Positions 46,128-55,057 of a DNA stretch of 64,000 bases are shown here, in pieces. The translations under genes were made by a program, and so were the position numbers. A model generated the notes under the pieces. That model did no database searches and was not told the origin of the DNA. It saw only the letters and a list, made by a program, of their open reading frames with translations. Origin of the DNA: Methanobrevibacter millerae. Its GTDB lineage: Archaea; Methanobacteriota; Methanobacteria; Methanobacteriales; Methanobacteriaceae. Position 1 is the first letter of the stretch, and the number at the start of each line of letters is the position of its first letter. The stretch is taken from assembly GCA_015063005.1 (NCBI GenBank), contig SUTF01000009.1, positions 17,206-81,205 of the forward strand, read 5' to 3'.

Positions 46128-47837
46128 TTATTCGATAACCATCAAAATATCGCCAGCGCTGACTGCATCACCAGGTTCTACGAAGATTTCTTTTACAACA
46201 CCTTCAACTTCTGACTGAATGTCGTTTTCCATCTTCATAGCTTCGATTACTGCAATTGTAGAGCCGACAGATACTTTATCTCCAACATTTACATTAAGTT
46301 TGATTACCATACCTTGCATTGTTGACAATACTCCACCTTCAACAGGAGTGAATGGTCCTTTTTCAGTTTCTTCAACTTCCATGAATCCTGTAGGCATGAT
46401 TTTAACTTCAAATATGTCACCGTCAACTTCAACATTATATTGGGTCGGAATTCCAATTTCATTATCGTCTGCAATGGATGGTGCTTTGAGTTCCTCTTCA
46501 ACAGCTTCCCCTTTTAGGAATTTAGGAGCTATTGGTGGGTATAATGCATATGTTAAAGCATCTTCATCAGATTTTACAAATCCTTTTTCCATACCTTCAG
46601 ATTTAAATTTTTCAAATTCAGGTTCTAATAAATCAGCAGGCCTGCAAGTAATAACTTCCTCATCACCAATGATTCTTTTAGAAATTTCCTCATCAACAGG
46701 TGCTGGAGGTTTACCGTAATTACCTTTCATGTATTCTTTAACTTCATTGGACACAGTTTTATATCTTTCCCCACCTAAAACATTCATTACAGCCTGAATA
46801 CCTACAATTTGACTGGTTGGAGTTACAAGTGGTGGGTAACCCATGTCTTTTCTTACACGTGGCATTTCTTCAAGCACGTCATCATATCTGTCCAATGCGT
46901 TTTGCTCCTTAAGTTGTGAAATAAGGTTTGAGAGCATTCCACCAGGAATTTGGTATAATAAAACATCAGCATCAATACTTTCTGCAATAGGATCGAGTAT
47001 AGTTGCGTATTTTTCTTTAATATCATCAAAGTACTCTTTAATGTTTGTTAATTGTCTTAAATCCAATCCTGTATCATAAGGAGTTCCTTGTAATGCTGCA
47101 ACCATACTTTCTGTAGGTGGCTGTGATGTTCCCCAGGATAATGGTGAAATTGCTGTATCCAATATATCAACGCCAGCCTGACATGCTGCATAGTAGCTTA
47201 TTGGAGTCATACCGCTTGTACAGTGACAATGTAAATCGACAAGCAAATCTGTTTCCTCTTTTAATTTTGATACCAAATCATAAGCTGCAGTTGGTGTAAT
47301 TAAACCTGCCATATCTTTAATGGCAACAGAATCACAGTCAAGTGCTTCCAAATCTTTAGCTAAATCTACGAAATCATCTAAAGTATGAACAGGACTTATA
47401 GTATAACTAATTGTACCTTGAACATGAGCCCCTTGAGCTTTAGCAACTTTAATAGCTTTTTCCATATTTCTAATATCGTTTAAAGCATCAAAAACTCTGA
47501 AAATATCTACACCGTTTTCATAGGATTTTTCAACGAATTTTTCCACAACATCATCAGGGTAATGTTTATATCCTACAAGGTTTTGTCCTCTTAAAAGCAT
47601 TTGAATTGGAGTGCGGTTAAATTCAGATTTCAAATTTCTCAATCTTTCCCAAGGATCTTCATTCAAATATCTGATACATGTATCAAATGTTGCTCCTCCC
47701 CATGCTTCTACAGAAAAATAGCCCACTTTATCCATTTCTTCAGCAATAGGAATCATATCCCTAGTTCTCATCCTAGTTGCAAGTAAAGATTGGTGAGCAT
47801 CCCGAAGTGCAGTTTCAGTAAATCTTACTTTCGCCAT
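46128..47837 (-). CDS. pycB: Pyruvate carboxylase subunit B
   Basis: Biotin-carrying carboxyltransferase subunit that carboxylates pyruvate to oxaloacetate, feeding the reductive TCA branch whose enzymes are encoded at 17.4-22 kb. 569 residues: the TIM-barrel domain opens with RFTETALRDAHQSLLATRMR, has VHTLDDF, AIKDMAGLITP and HCHCTSGM; the biotinyl domain at the C-terminus has EAMKMEND. GAGGTGTTT precedes the ATG. The biotin carboxylase subunit (pycA) is not in the window. Confidence 0.95.
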   Translation of the reverse strand: MAKVRFTETALRDAHQSLLATRMRTRDMIPIAEEMDKVGYFSVEAWGGATFDTCIRYLNEDPWERLRNLKSEFNRTPIQMLLRGQNLVGYKHYPDDVVEKFVEKSYENGVDIFRVFDALNDIRNMEKAIKVAKAQGAHVQGTISYTISPVHTLDDFVDLAKDLEALDCDSVAIKDMAGLITPTAAYDLVSKLKEETDLLVDLHCHCTSGMTPISYYAACQAGVDILDTAISPLSWGTSQPPTESMVAALQGTPYDTGLDLRQLTNIKEYFDDIKEKYATILDPIAESIDADVLLYQIPGGMLSNLISQLKEQNALDRYDDVLEEMPRVRKDMGYPPLVTPTSQIVGIQAVMNVLGGERYKTVSNEVKEYMKGNYGKPPAPVDEEISKRIIGDEEVITCRPADLLEPEFEKFKSEGMEKGFVKSDEDALTYALYPPIAPKFLKGEAVEEELKAPSIADDNEIGIPTQYNVEVDGDIFEVKIMPTGFMEVEETEKGPFTPVEGGVLSTMQGMVIKLNVNVGDKVSVGSTIAVIEAMKMENDIQSEVEGVVKEIFVEPGDAVSAGDILMVIE

Positions 47838-47961
47838 TTAATAAACACCTCTTTAAAATAGTTGAATAAAATATAATAATTTTCAATTGATTATGTATTA
47901 ATATTTATTATTTCATATATTAATAAATTTGTAAAAATAAAAAAAATAAGAAATTGAAAAA

Positions 47962-49056
47962 TTATCTTTCTAAATCGCCAGAAATGAATTTTTCAACATT
48001 ATCATATGCTTCATCATCAGTAAATTGGATTGGAGGATGTTTCATAGTGTAAGAAGAAATAGAAGTTAATTGACCACCAACACCTCTTTCTAAACCAATT
48101 TTACAACATCTTACTGCATCGATTACACATCCTGCAGAGTTAGGTGAATCCTCAACACTTAACCTGAGTTCGATGTTCATTGGCACATCACCAAAGGTAC
48201 GTCCTTCCATTCTGAGGAAACATAATTTATTATCATTTTGCCATGGGACATAATCACTAGGTCCGATATGAATATCCCGGTCTTCCATTCTTTCTTTAAG
48301 AACTGATTGGACAGCTTCAGTTTTGGATTCTTTTTTGGAATCTAGTCTATCCCTATTAAGCATATTAAGGAAATCAGTATTACCACCAGTATTAATTTGA
48401 TAGGTTTTATCTAATTTTACTCCCCTATCCATAAACAAACTAGCTAGTGTTCTATGAGTGATAGTTGCACCGATTTGAGCCTTGATATCATCACCAACAA
48501 TAGGGATTCCTTTTTCTTTGAATTTAGCATCCCATTCATCATCACTTACAATGAATACAGGCATACAATTAACGTAAGCTACCCCTGCATCGAGAGCACA
48601 TTGCGCATAGTATCTTGCTGCCTCTTCTGATCCTACAGGCAAGTAGTTTACAAGAATTTCAGCACCGCTTTCTTTTAAGACTTCCACAACATCTACAGGT
48701 TCTTCGTCACTAACGACAAAAGTATATTCGTCATCATAATTAGACATGTGGTCAGCTACACCATCCAAAACATGACCCATACTTACTTTAGCATCATATT
48801 TAGGAATATCTTCCTGAAAAACAGTTGTACAGTTTGGCTTTGCAAAGATTGCTTCATCGATTGTTTTTCCAACTTTTCTTTTATCAACGTCAAATGCAGC
48901 TACAACCTCAATGTCACTAGGTTTGTAACCGCCAATATCCCAATGCATCAATCCGATTGCATCTTCAGGGTTTTTTCCATCATAATAATGAATTCCTTGA
49001 ATAAGTGAACTAGCACAGTTACCTATTCCGACAATTGCTATTTTAATCTTGTTCAA
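47962..49056 (-). CDS. ino1: Myo-inositol-1-phosphate synthase
   Basis: Converts glucose 6-phosphate to inositol 1-phosphate with NAD, the head group precursor of archaetidylinositol lipids. 364 residues, starts with TTG at 49056 after GGTGTTAAA. NAD-binding VGIGNCASSLIQGIHYY, then GLMHWDIGGYKPSDIEVVAAFDVD, GDDIKAQIGATITHR and GGNTDFLNM. Divergent from the DGGGP synthase gene, so two enzymes of polar lipid formation share an upstream region. Confidence 0.93.
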   Translation of the reverse strand: MNKIKIAIVGIGNCASSLIQGIHYYDGKNPEDAIGLMHWDIGGYKPSDIEVVAAFDVDKRKVGKTIDEAIFAKPNCTTVFQEDIPKYDAKVSMGHVLDGVADHMSNYDDEYTFVVSDEEPVDVVEVLKESGAEILVNYLPVGSEEAARYYAQCALDAGVAYVNCMPVFIVSDDEWDAKFKEKGIPIVGDDIKAQIGATITHRTLASLFMDRGVKLDKTYQINTGGNTDFLNMLNRDRLDSKKESKTEAVQSVLKERMEDRDIHIGPSDYVPWQNDNKLCFLRMEGRTFGDVPMNIELRLSVEDSPNSAGCVIDAVRCCKIGLERGVGGQLTSISSYTMKHPPIQFTDDEAYDNVEKFISGDLER

Positions 49057-49171
49057 TTTAACACCAGCTAAAAAGTAATAATATAAATTTAATAAATAAT
49101 ATACTAATATATGTATTACTTTACATAGTTTATATAATTATTGTTTGATGATATTATTTAAGGGGATATCA

Positions 49172-50014
49172 ATGAATCCATATATAGAAATAATAAGGCC
49201 AGGAAATGTGATAATGGCAATGATAGCCATAATATTAGTAGCCATAGTGGCACATTCAATTTCTGTGCCAATAATACTTGCAATGTTGGCTGTATTTTTT
49301 GAAATTAGTGCAGGAAATGTGATTAACGATTATTTTGATTATAAGATAGATTTAATCAATAAACCGGAAAGGCCGATACCTTCAGGAAGAATGGGTCTTA
49401 AAACAGCTAGAAATTATGCGTACATATTGTTTTTATGCGGAACGATATGCGGTTTTTTAATCAGCTATCTGACCAATAACTGGATTCCATTCATTATTGT
49501 TTTAGTTGCAGACATACTGCTATATCTATATGCTTATAAATTAAAATCCACACCACTAATAGGCAATCTAACTGTTGGATTCATGACCGGCCTGTGTTTT
49601 GCATTTGGAGGATTTTCAATAGGCACTCCACAAATGATTTACACTTCAATATTTCTAGGATTCTTTGCATTCGTAATGACAACAGCGCGTGAAATAACAA
49701 AAGACATTGAAGACATTGAAGGGGACAAGGCTGAAGGTGCCAGAACATTTCCAATACTTTACGGAACTAAAGTATCTGCAATAATAACCTTCATTCTAAT
49801 TATCCTAGATTGCATATTATGTCCACTGCTATACTTCCAGCACATATTCAACATATTTTATTTGGCAATTATAGCAATAGCGGTTGTACTGTTTGTTTAT
49901 TCTGCAATTTTAATTATCAAAAATCAGGATGTTGAAACTGCAGCAAAAGTTTCAAAGTATCTGAAAATTGGAATGCTGATTGCTTTTGTTTCATTTGCAG
50001 TAGGATCATTTTAG
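49172..50014 (+). CDS. Digeranylgeranylglyceryl phosphate synthase (UbiA family)
   Basis: Membrane prenyltransferase that adds the second geranylgeranyl chain in archaeal ether-lipid synthesis. ATG 49172 is chosen for its AAGGGGAT binding site (280 residues); in-frame starts at 49145 lack one. About eight or nine membrane segments. The two Asp-rich motifs are clear: NVINDYFDYKID and DIEDIEGDKAEGARTFP. The GT-C-like gene follows 9 bases later. Confidence 0.92.
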   Translation: MNPYIEIIRPGNVIMAMIAIILVAIVAHSISVPIILAMLAVFFEISAGNVINDYFDYKIDLINKPERPIPSGRMGLKTARNYAYILFLCGTICGFLISYLTNNWIPFIIVLVADILLYLYAYKLKSTPLIGNLTVGFMTGLCFAFGGFSIGTPQMIYTSIFLGFFAFVMTTAREITKDIEDIEGDKAEGARTFPILYGTKVSAIITFILIILDCILCPLLYFQHIFNIFYLAIIAIAVVLFVYSAILIIKNQDVETAAKVSKYLKIGMLIAFVSFAVGSF

Positions 50015-50023
50015 GGTGGTTTG

Positions 50024-51583
50024 ATGGATTTAAATATAAAGGATAAAAAAGAATTACTGTTCATTACCATAATAAGCACGATACTTGTTGCATATTATGT
50101 AAATTTCAATAATAATCTGGGAATATACTGTTCTGACGTTTATGTTTACCTGCTGAATGCACTGTATTTTGCAGGAACCAATGTCCACTCCACAAAATCA
50201 ATTTACCTTTCCCCAGTCGTTTGCTTTTTAACATCACTTATCTTTGATTTGGGTTATGTCGATAAAGTGGCGATTTTTATAACGACAGGAATTTTGGCAA
50301 TAATCGGAAATATAGGACTTTATTTTCTATTAAGATTAAGGTTCAGCAGTTTATTAAGCATGACCGGAACCATAATTTATACAACCCTTGCACTGAATTT
50401 GGCATGGCTTGCAAACGGAAGCCTGGACATACCTGCAGTAACATTCACCATTTGGGCAGTGTATTTTACAATATTGGCCATCAAGAAAGATTCAAGATAC
50501 TATTGCCTAGCATTGCCATTTCTCGTTGTAGGATTTTACACAAGATATACCGTAGGATTGATTTTACCCCCTCTACTTTTATATTATGCATATGAAACTT
50601 CATTTAGAATAACTCGTGATGAATTTAAACACATTGCAATAGGATTAGCTATAGCAATTGCATTATTTGCACTCATATACTGGACAATATATACAATGGG
50701 TAATGGATTCATAGCTTTCGATGGACTTATATCCGGAGGCGTAAGCGGCCACATCGGATCTACGCACGACAACTCATATAATCCTGACTTTGGATATTAC
50801 CTGACGAATATGGGAAATTTCATTTCATCATCAAATACTACATTCGTCGCTAAAACTCCATCATTGGCCAACCCTACAATACTTTCAGGACTGGTATTCG
50901 CCATATTAATCATCGGAGCTGCATTATGGGTAAAGAGAACCGAATTTGAAATAAACAGAACAAAAATTGCCGGAGCAATACTGTGCCTAATAGCATTACT
51001 TACATTTAGCCAATTTAGCTCAACAATAACAATTATTCTGACGATGATTGGATTGTTTTTAATTGGAAAAGACAGCAAGCATAAGATGGGAATCTTTATG
51101 CTAGCATGGATATTAAGCTATTTCATTTTCCAGTCATATTATATGGTTAAAGTTAACAGATACATCATCCCAACATTTCCTCCGCTGGTTTACTTCATAA
51201 TGATAGGTGTTGATGAAATAAATGCCAGAATCAATAGAAAAAATATTTTGCCAATCATATTGATTGTATTGTTTTTGATTCAAGGTTTTGCTTTCACATC
51301 CACATTTGAACAGACAAATGAATTCAATGGCCCCGAATTGATGACAGACTACATTAAAGAGAATATAGACAATTGGAGTGAAATTCAAATAGGAAACTAT
51401 AATATACGCCCATATTATTGGTATTTGGGTATGAATTCTCCAGGAATTGAAAGCGGTGCTACGCAAAAAATTATTGAAAGCAATGTGAGCTATTATATCT
51501 CGAATCATCCTCAAAAAAATTTAACGAACTATACTGAAATTAAAAACATTGATGGATTGTATTTATACCAAAGAAATGCATGA
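50024..51583 (+). CDS. Polytopic membrane protein, GT-C glycosyltransferase-like
   Basis: 519 residues from ATG 50024, with GGGTGG just upstream (a TTG one codon earlier is possible). Ten or more transmembrane segments, an acidic first loop (YCSDVYVYLLNALYFAG) and a small C-terminal extracytoplasmic domain with NGPELMTDYIKENI. The layout resembles GT39/ArnT-type enzymes that move sugars from lipid carriers onto proteins or lipids. The acceptor is unknown; the upstream lipid gene hints at an isoprenoid-linked substrate. Function is inferred from topology. Confidence 0.6.
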   Translation: MDLNIKDKKELLFITIISTILVAYYVNFNNNLGIYCSDVYVYLLNALYFAGTNVHSTKSIYLSPVVCFLTSLIFDLGYVDKVAIFITTGILAIIGNIGLYFLLRLRFSSLLSMTGTIIYTTLALNLAWLANGSLDIPAVTFTIWAVYFTILAIKKDSRYYCLALPFLVVGFYTRYTVGLILPPLLLYYAYETSFRITRDEFKHIAIGLAIAIALFALIYWTIYTMGNGFIAFDGLISGGVSGHIGSTHDNSYNPDFGYYLTNMGNFISSSNTTFVAKTPSLANPTILSGLVFAILIIGAALWVKRTEFEINRTKIAGAILCLIALLTFSQFSSTITIILTMIGLFLIGKDSKHKMGIFMLAWILSYFIFQSYYMVKVNRYIIPTFPPLVYFIMIGVDEINARINRKNILPIILIVLFLIQGFAFTSTFEQTNEFNGPELMTDYIKENIDNWSEIQIGNYNIRPYYWYLGMNSPGIESGATQKIIESNVSYYISNHPQKNLTNYTEIKNIDGLYLYQRNA

Positions 51584-51694
51584 AATCAATTTTTAATTAT
51601 TTTTTTATTAACACCACAATGATTAAAATGAATATATTTAATAATAAAAAACCATCATATCTAATAATATAAAGGCAAATTAAAGAGGATATTT

Positions 51695-53212
51695 ATGAAA
51701 GTTGTATGTTGTAAGAACTGTGGTGCCAAATACCAACTCGATGATAATGACGATATTTCATCATTCGAATGTTCTTCATGCGCAGGAGACTTAGAACTTT
51801 TAGAAGATTATTCTAATAACCAATCATCCTCAAAATCCGGTATTTTAAGTTCAATAAAATATGATAATTCACAAATTGTTCAATGTGAAGATTGCGGATT
51901 AAAATATAAAATTAAAGCGAGCGACAATATACTGGACTATGAATGTGATAGTTGTGGAGGTTCTTTAAGATATCTTGACTCAGAAATGAATAAAGAATTG
52001 GATGAATACATTGATGAGAGAAGAAAAGAACTCGCACAAATTAGAAGCAATCAAGAATCTAATCCTGAAGATGAAAGACAATCTGAAGATAACGCACGCT
52101 CCATAAAATCCATTACTGATAAGCTTGAAACTTTCTTCTCCGAAGACGAAATGCAAAAGATTGCTGAAGAGGAACTTGAAGAAGAAAAAATGCAAATAGA
52201 AAATACACCTAAGACAGCCAGAACAACAATTCCAGAACCGGTTTTGTCTAAATTCAGTAAAGAATTTGCAGTACCCAAATCCAACGATTATAATATATTG
52301 AAAGAATTCCTTAAAGATGAATTCTTCAAAGGAATGGAAGTATATTATAAATTTGAAGAGGAACCTAAAACCAGATTTGACGGTTTTTTAAGCAGATTCA
52401 CTATTAACGAACCTGGAGACGGAATTGTTTCAACAGAGCAATTAGCTACTGATGGTCCGGATTTTGATATTAAAAACTTATCCAAAGATCATTATATTGT
52501 CATTGCAGGTGTCATTATATTCATATTAAGTATAGTTGAAGTTATATTAGTCAATAGTGGAATAGGACTTGCTGCATTATTAATTGGAATCGTCATTATT
52601 GCTTATGGACTTTATAGAACAAGAGATACTCAAGAAACTACAATAAGAACAAGAATCATTAGAGAACACTTGTTAACTTTACCTCAAGAGTATTATGTAT
52701 TCTATAATGTTAAAACCCCAACTTCACCTGTTGGAATTAATCACGTTGTCGTTGGACCTACAGGAATATATGCACTTCTTTCCCAAAAGTATAATCCTAA
52801 AAACAGATTAAATTCTGAAAATGAGAATATAGAACTAATCAAATCTGCTGAAAAAGATGAAGAGAAATTTGAAATTAGACATGTCGGAAATCAAAAGCTC
52901 TTCAAATATACAACAAAACAGGCCAAATTCTCAAACGACAATGCAATCAAGCAAAAAGCATTGACTTTAGGTGAAGACTTAATCAACTTCCTCAATGAGA
53001 ACAATATTAGAAATTGTTTCGTTGAACCGTTAGTGGGATTCATAAACAACGAAGTTGTTGTCATAAATATGCCTTTAACTGATGAAGACTTATTTATTGA
53101 CGAATTGTTGAATACAATTCAAAACAGTACAATTAAATTAAATTCTGAAACCATAGACAAATGTGCAGTATTGCTCAGCAAATATTCTGCAGACTGCTCT
53201 TCAGAAATTTAA
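51695..53212 (+). CDS. Zinc-ribbon, membrane and NERD-like domain protein
   Basis: 505 residues. Two zinc ribbons at the N-terminus (CCKNCGAKYQ...CSSC and CEDCGLKYK...CDSCGG), a charged linker (110-190), two membrane segments around 265-305, then a C-terminal domain with LPQEYYVFYNVKTP, GINHVVVGPTGIYALLSQKY and LTLGEDLINFLN that resembles the nuclease-related NERD fold. Whether nuclease residues are intact cannot be judged. AGAGGAT precedes the ATG. Converges with the zinc-ribbon/TPR gene. Confidence 0.65.
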   Translation: MKVVCCKNCGAKYQLDDNDDISSFECSSCAGDLELLEDYSNNQSSSKSGILSSIKYDNSQIVQCEDCGLKYKIKASDNILDYECDSCGGSLRYLDSEMNKELDEYIDERRKELAQIRSNQESNPEDERQSEDNARSIKSITDKLETFFSEDEMQKIAEEELEEEKMQIENTPKTARTTIPEPVLSKFSKEFAVPKSNDYNILKEFLKDEFFKGMEVYYKFEEEPKTRFDGFLSRFTINEPGDGIVSTEQLATDGPDFDIKNLSKDHYIVIAGVIIFILSIVEVILVNSGIGLAALLIGIVIIAYGLYRTRDTQETTIRTRIIREHLLTLPQEYYVFYNVKTPTSPVGINHVVVGPTGIYALLSQKYNPKNRLNSENENIELIKSAEKDEEKFEIRHVGNQKLFKYTTKQAKFSNDNAIKQKALTLGEDLINFLNENNIRNCFVEPLVGFINNEVVVINMPLTDEDLFIDELLNTIQNSTIKLNSETIDKCAVLLSKYSADCSSEI

Positions 53213-53252
53213 TTTTAATTTCTTTTTTTATAAAAATAGCAATTTAGAGGAA

Positions 53253-53954
53253 TCATTCCTCTTTAAGTTTTTTTAAACAGACACTCCACTTATACATATA
53301 CTCTTTAGGCAGTGCGGAAACATCATTAGCTTTTTTAAAGAATTTATCAGCATCAAAATAATTTTCCTGTTCGAAAAATATTAATGCTTTGCCACAAAGG
53401 GCATCAAAGTGCCTGTCATCAATGTTCAATATTGAATCATATACATTTAAAGCATAACCGACTTCTCCTTTAAGATGATAAGCTTTAGCGATGTATAATC
53501 TGGCATTTATATAATCTTCATTTAATGCCAAACAGGTAATTAACTCTTCAATAGCTTCATCATATCTTTCCAGATTAATTAAGGCTCTTCCTTTTAAGTA
53601 ATAAGCTTCCCAATTAAACTCATCAACGAGCAAAGCCTTATTACAAAGATAGATTACCCTTTGATTATCTTCAGATACTTCCAATTTCCTGCGAGCCCGA
53701 TTAATATAAATTATATCCTTGTTCAAAGCCTTCTTTGAATTTTTTGAAAAATCATCAAAAGCATCTTCAATATCCCTTTCTTCAAACTTTTGGATTGTTT
53801 CTTCTTTTATTCTATCAATATCATTTTTGAATTGATTAAAAATAGATTCTATAAAATGTTCTGTGTCTTTAGAGGACTTAAATTCCTTACCGCATTCAGG
53901 GCAGAATTTTTCAAATCCTTCCAATTTATAACCACATTCATAACAAAATTTCAT
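53253..53954 (-). CDS. Zinc-ribbon and TPR-repeat protein
   Basis: 233 residues from ATG 53954; an in-frame GTG at 53963 sits in the GGTG binding site. N-terminal zinc ribbon FCYECGYKLEGFEKFCPECGKEF, a helical linker, then about four TPR units from residue 85 on (VIYLCNKALLVDEFNWEAYY, ALINLERYDEAIEELI, DSILNIDDRHFDALCGKALI). A protein-interaction scaffold of unknown partner, a common type in Methanobrevibacter. Confidence 0.8.
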   Translation of the reverse strand: MKFCYECGYKLEGFEKFCPECGKEFKSSKDTEHFIESIFNQFKNDIDRIKEETIQKFEERDIEDAFDDFSKNSKKALNKDIIYINRARRKLEVSEDNQRVIYLCNKALLVDEFNWEAYYLKGRALINLERYDEAIEELITCLALNEDYINARLYIAKAYHLKGEVGYALNVYDSILNIDDRHFDALCGKALIFFEQENYFDADKFFKKANDVSALPKEYMYKWSVCLKKLKEE

Positions 53955-54005
53955 AGACAACACCAGTTAATAATTAAACACAAGGTATTAATAAACATTG
54001 CTATT

Positions 54006-55049
54006 TCATTCAAGCATGTCAAAATCGATTAAGGTGTCCTCTTCAATGTCAACTGATGCAATTCTGCCTATTACTTCATCGATTTTATCTGGAGAAATGC
54101 CTATTCCAGGTCTTTTAAATGTTAAAACATCACGAGTAATGACATCGCCCTTTTTAATATCCTGGGCAAGAACAATTGAACGTCTTTCGGCACGTCTTGT
54201 AGATGACTCATAAATTAATGGCTGTTTGTTTTTCATTCCTCTGATTTGAGATAAGAAGTTTAAATTTGCTTTTAGAATCATGACATCTTCAGGATCCATT
54301 GAATGAAAATGGTCATCACCAGGAAGAGACTTGTCTAAAGTAAAATGCTTTTCGATAATGCCCGCACCGTAATTATATGCAGTTGTCAGGACAAACATGT
54401 TGGAATCAGCTATTGTATGATCTGAATAGCCAATTTCATATTCAGGGAAATTTTGTGCCAAATCCTTAATCATTAGCAAATTGGCATCCCGGTATTCTGT
54501 TGGAAAAGACAGTATTGTATGCATTATTGCAATATCAACTGTTGAAACATCTTCAATAGCTCTAACTGCATTTTTAATTTCATTCAATGTTGCTCCACCA
54601 GTCAAAAGTAAAATTGATTTGTTTTTTCTTGCAATATATTGAATGAATGGAATATTTGTTAAATCTGAGGAAGCTATAGGATAAATATCCATAAATTCTT
54701 CAAGATAATCCGCAGATTCAATATCCAAAGGTGTTGACAAAAACATTATTCCAATTTCACTGCAGTAATCTGCCAATTGGCGAAATTCCTCATATCCGAA
54801 TTTGTCATATTTTTTAAATAAATCAAATAATGATATTGAGGATTCATCATCAAAATCGGAGGCTTTTCTAGAAACAATATTTTCAGCCTTATAAGATTGA
54901 AATTTAACTGCATCCAAACCGCACTTTTTAGCTTCCAGAATCATTAATTTTGCAGCATCCAATAATGAAATTTCCTCTTTTTCAGCAATTTCATAATAAT
55001 TGACACCAATGTCTCCAATCAAAAATGGTTTTTTGCGGAAAATATACAT
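54006..55049 (-). CDS. neuB: NeuB-family nonulosonate (sialic-acid-like) synthase
   Basis: Condenses phosphoenolpyruvate with a six-carbon sugar to form a nine-carbon nonulosonic acid. 347 residues: TIM barrel with DAVKFQSYKAENI, YEIGYSDHTIADS and IEKHFTLDKSLPGDDH, then a C-terminal SAF (antifreeze-like) domain from about 285. The usual partners NeuA and a PseG domain are encoded just upstream in one fused gene, 8 bases apart. The PseG link favours a pseudaminic- or legionaminic-type sugar over plain Neu5Ac. Confidence 0.88.
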   Translation of the reverse strand: MYIFRKKPFLIGDIGVNYYEIAEKEEISLLDAAKLMILEAKKCGLDAVKFQSYKAENIVSRKASDFDDESSISLFDLFKKYDKFGYEEFRQLADYCSEIGIMFLSTPLDIESADYLEEFMDIYPIASSDLTNIPFIQYIARKNKSILLLTGGATLNEIKNAVRAIEDVSTVDIAIMHTILSFPTEYRDANLLMIKDLAQNFPEYEIGYSDHTIADSNMFVLTTAYNYGAGIIEKHFTLDKSLPGDDHFHSMDPEDVMILKANLNFLSQIRGMKNKQPLIYESSTRRAERRSIVLAQDIKKGDVITRDVLTFKRPGIGISPDKIDEVIGRIASVDIEEDTLIDFDMLE

Positions 55050-55057
55050 GTTCTCAC

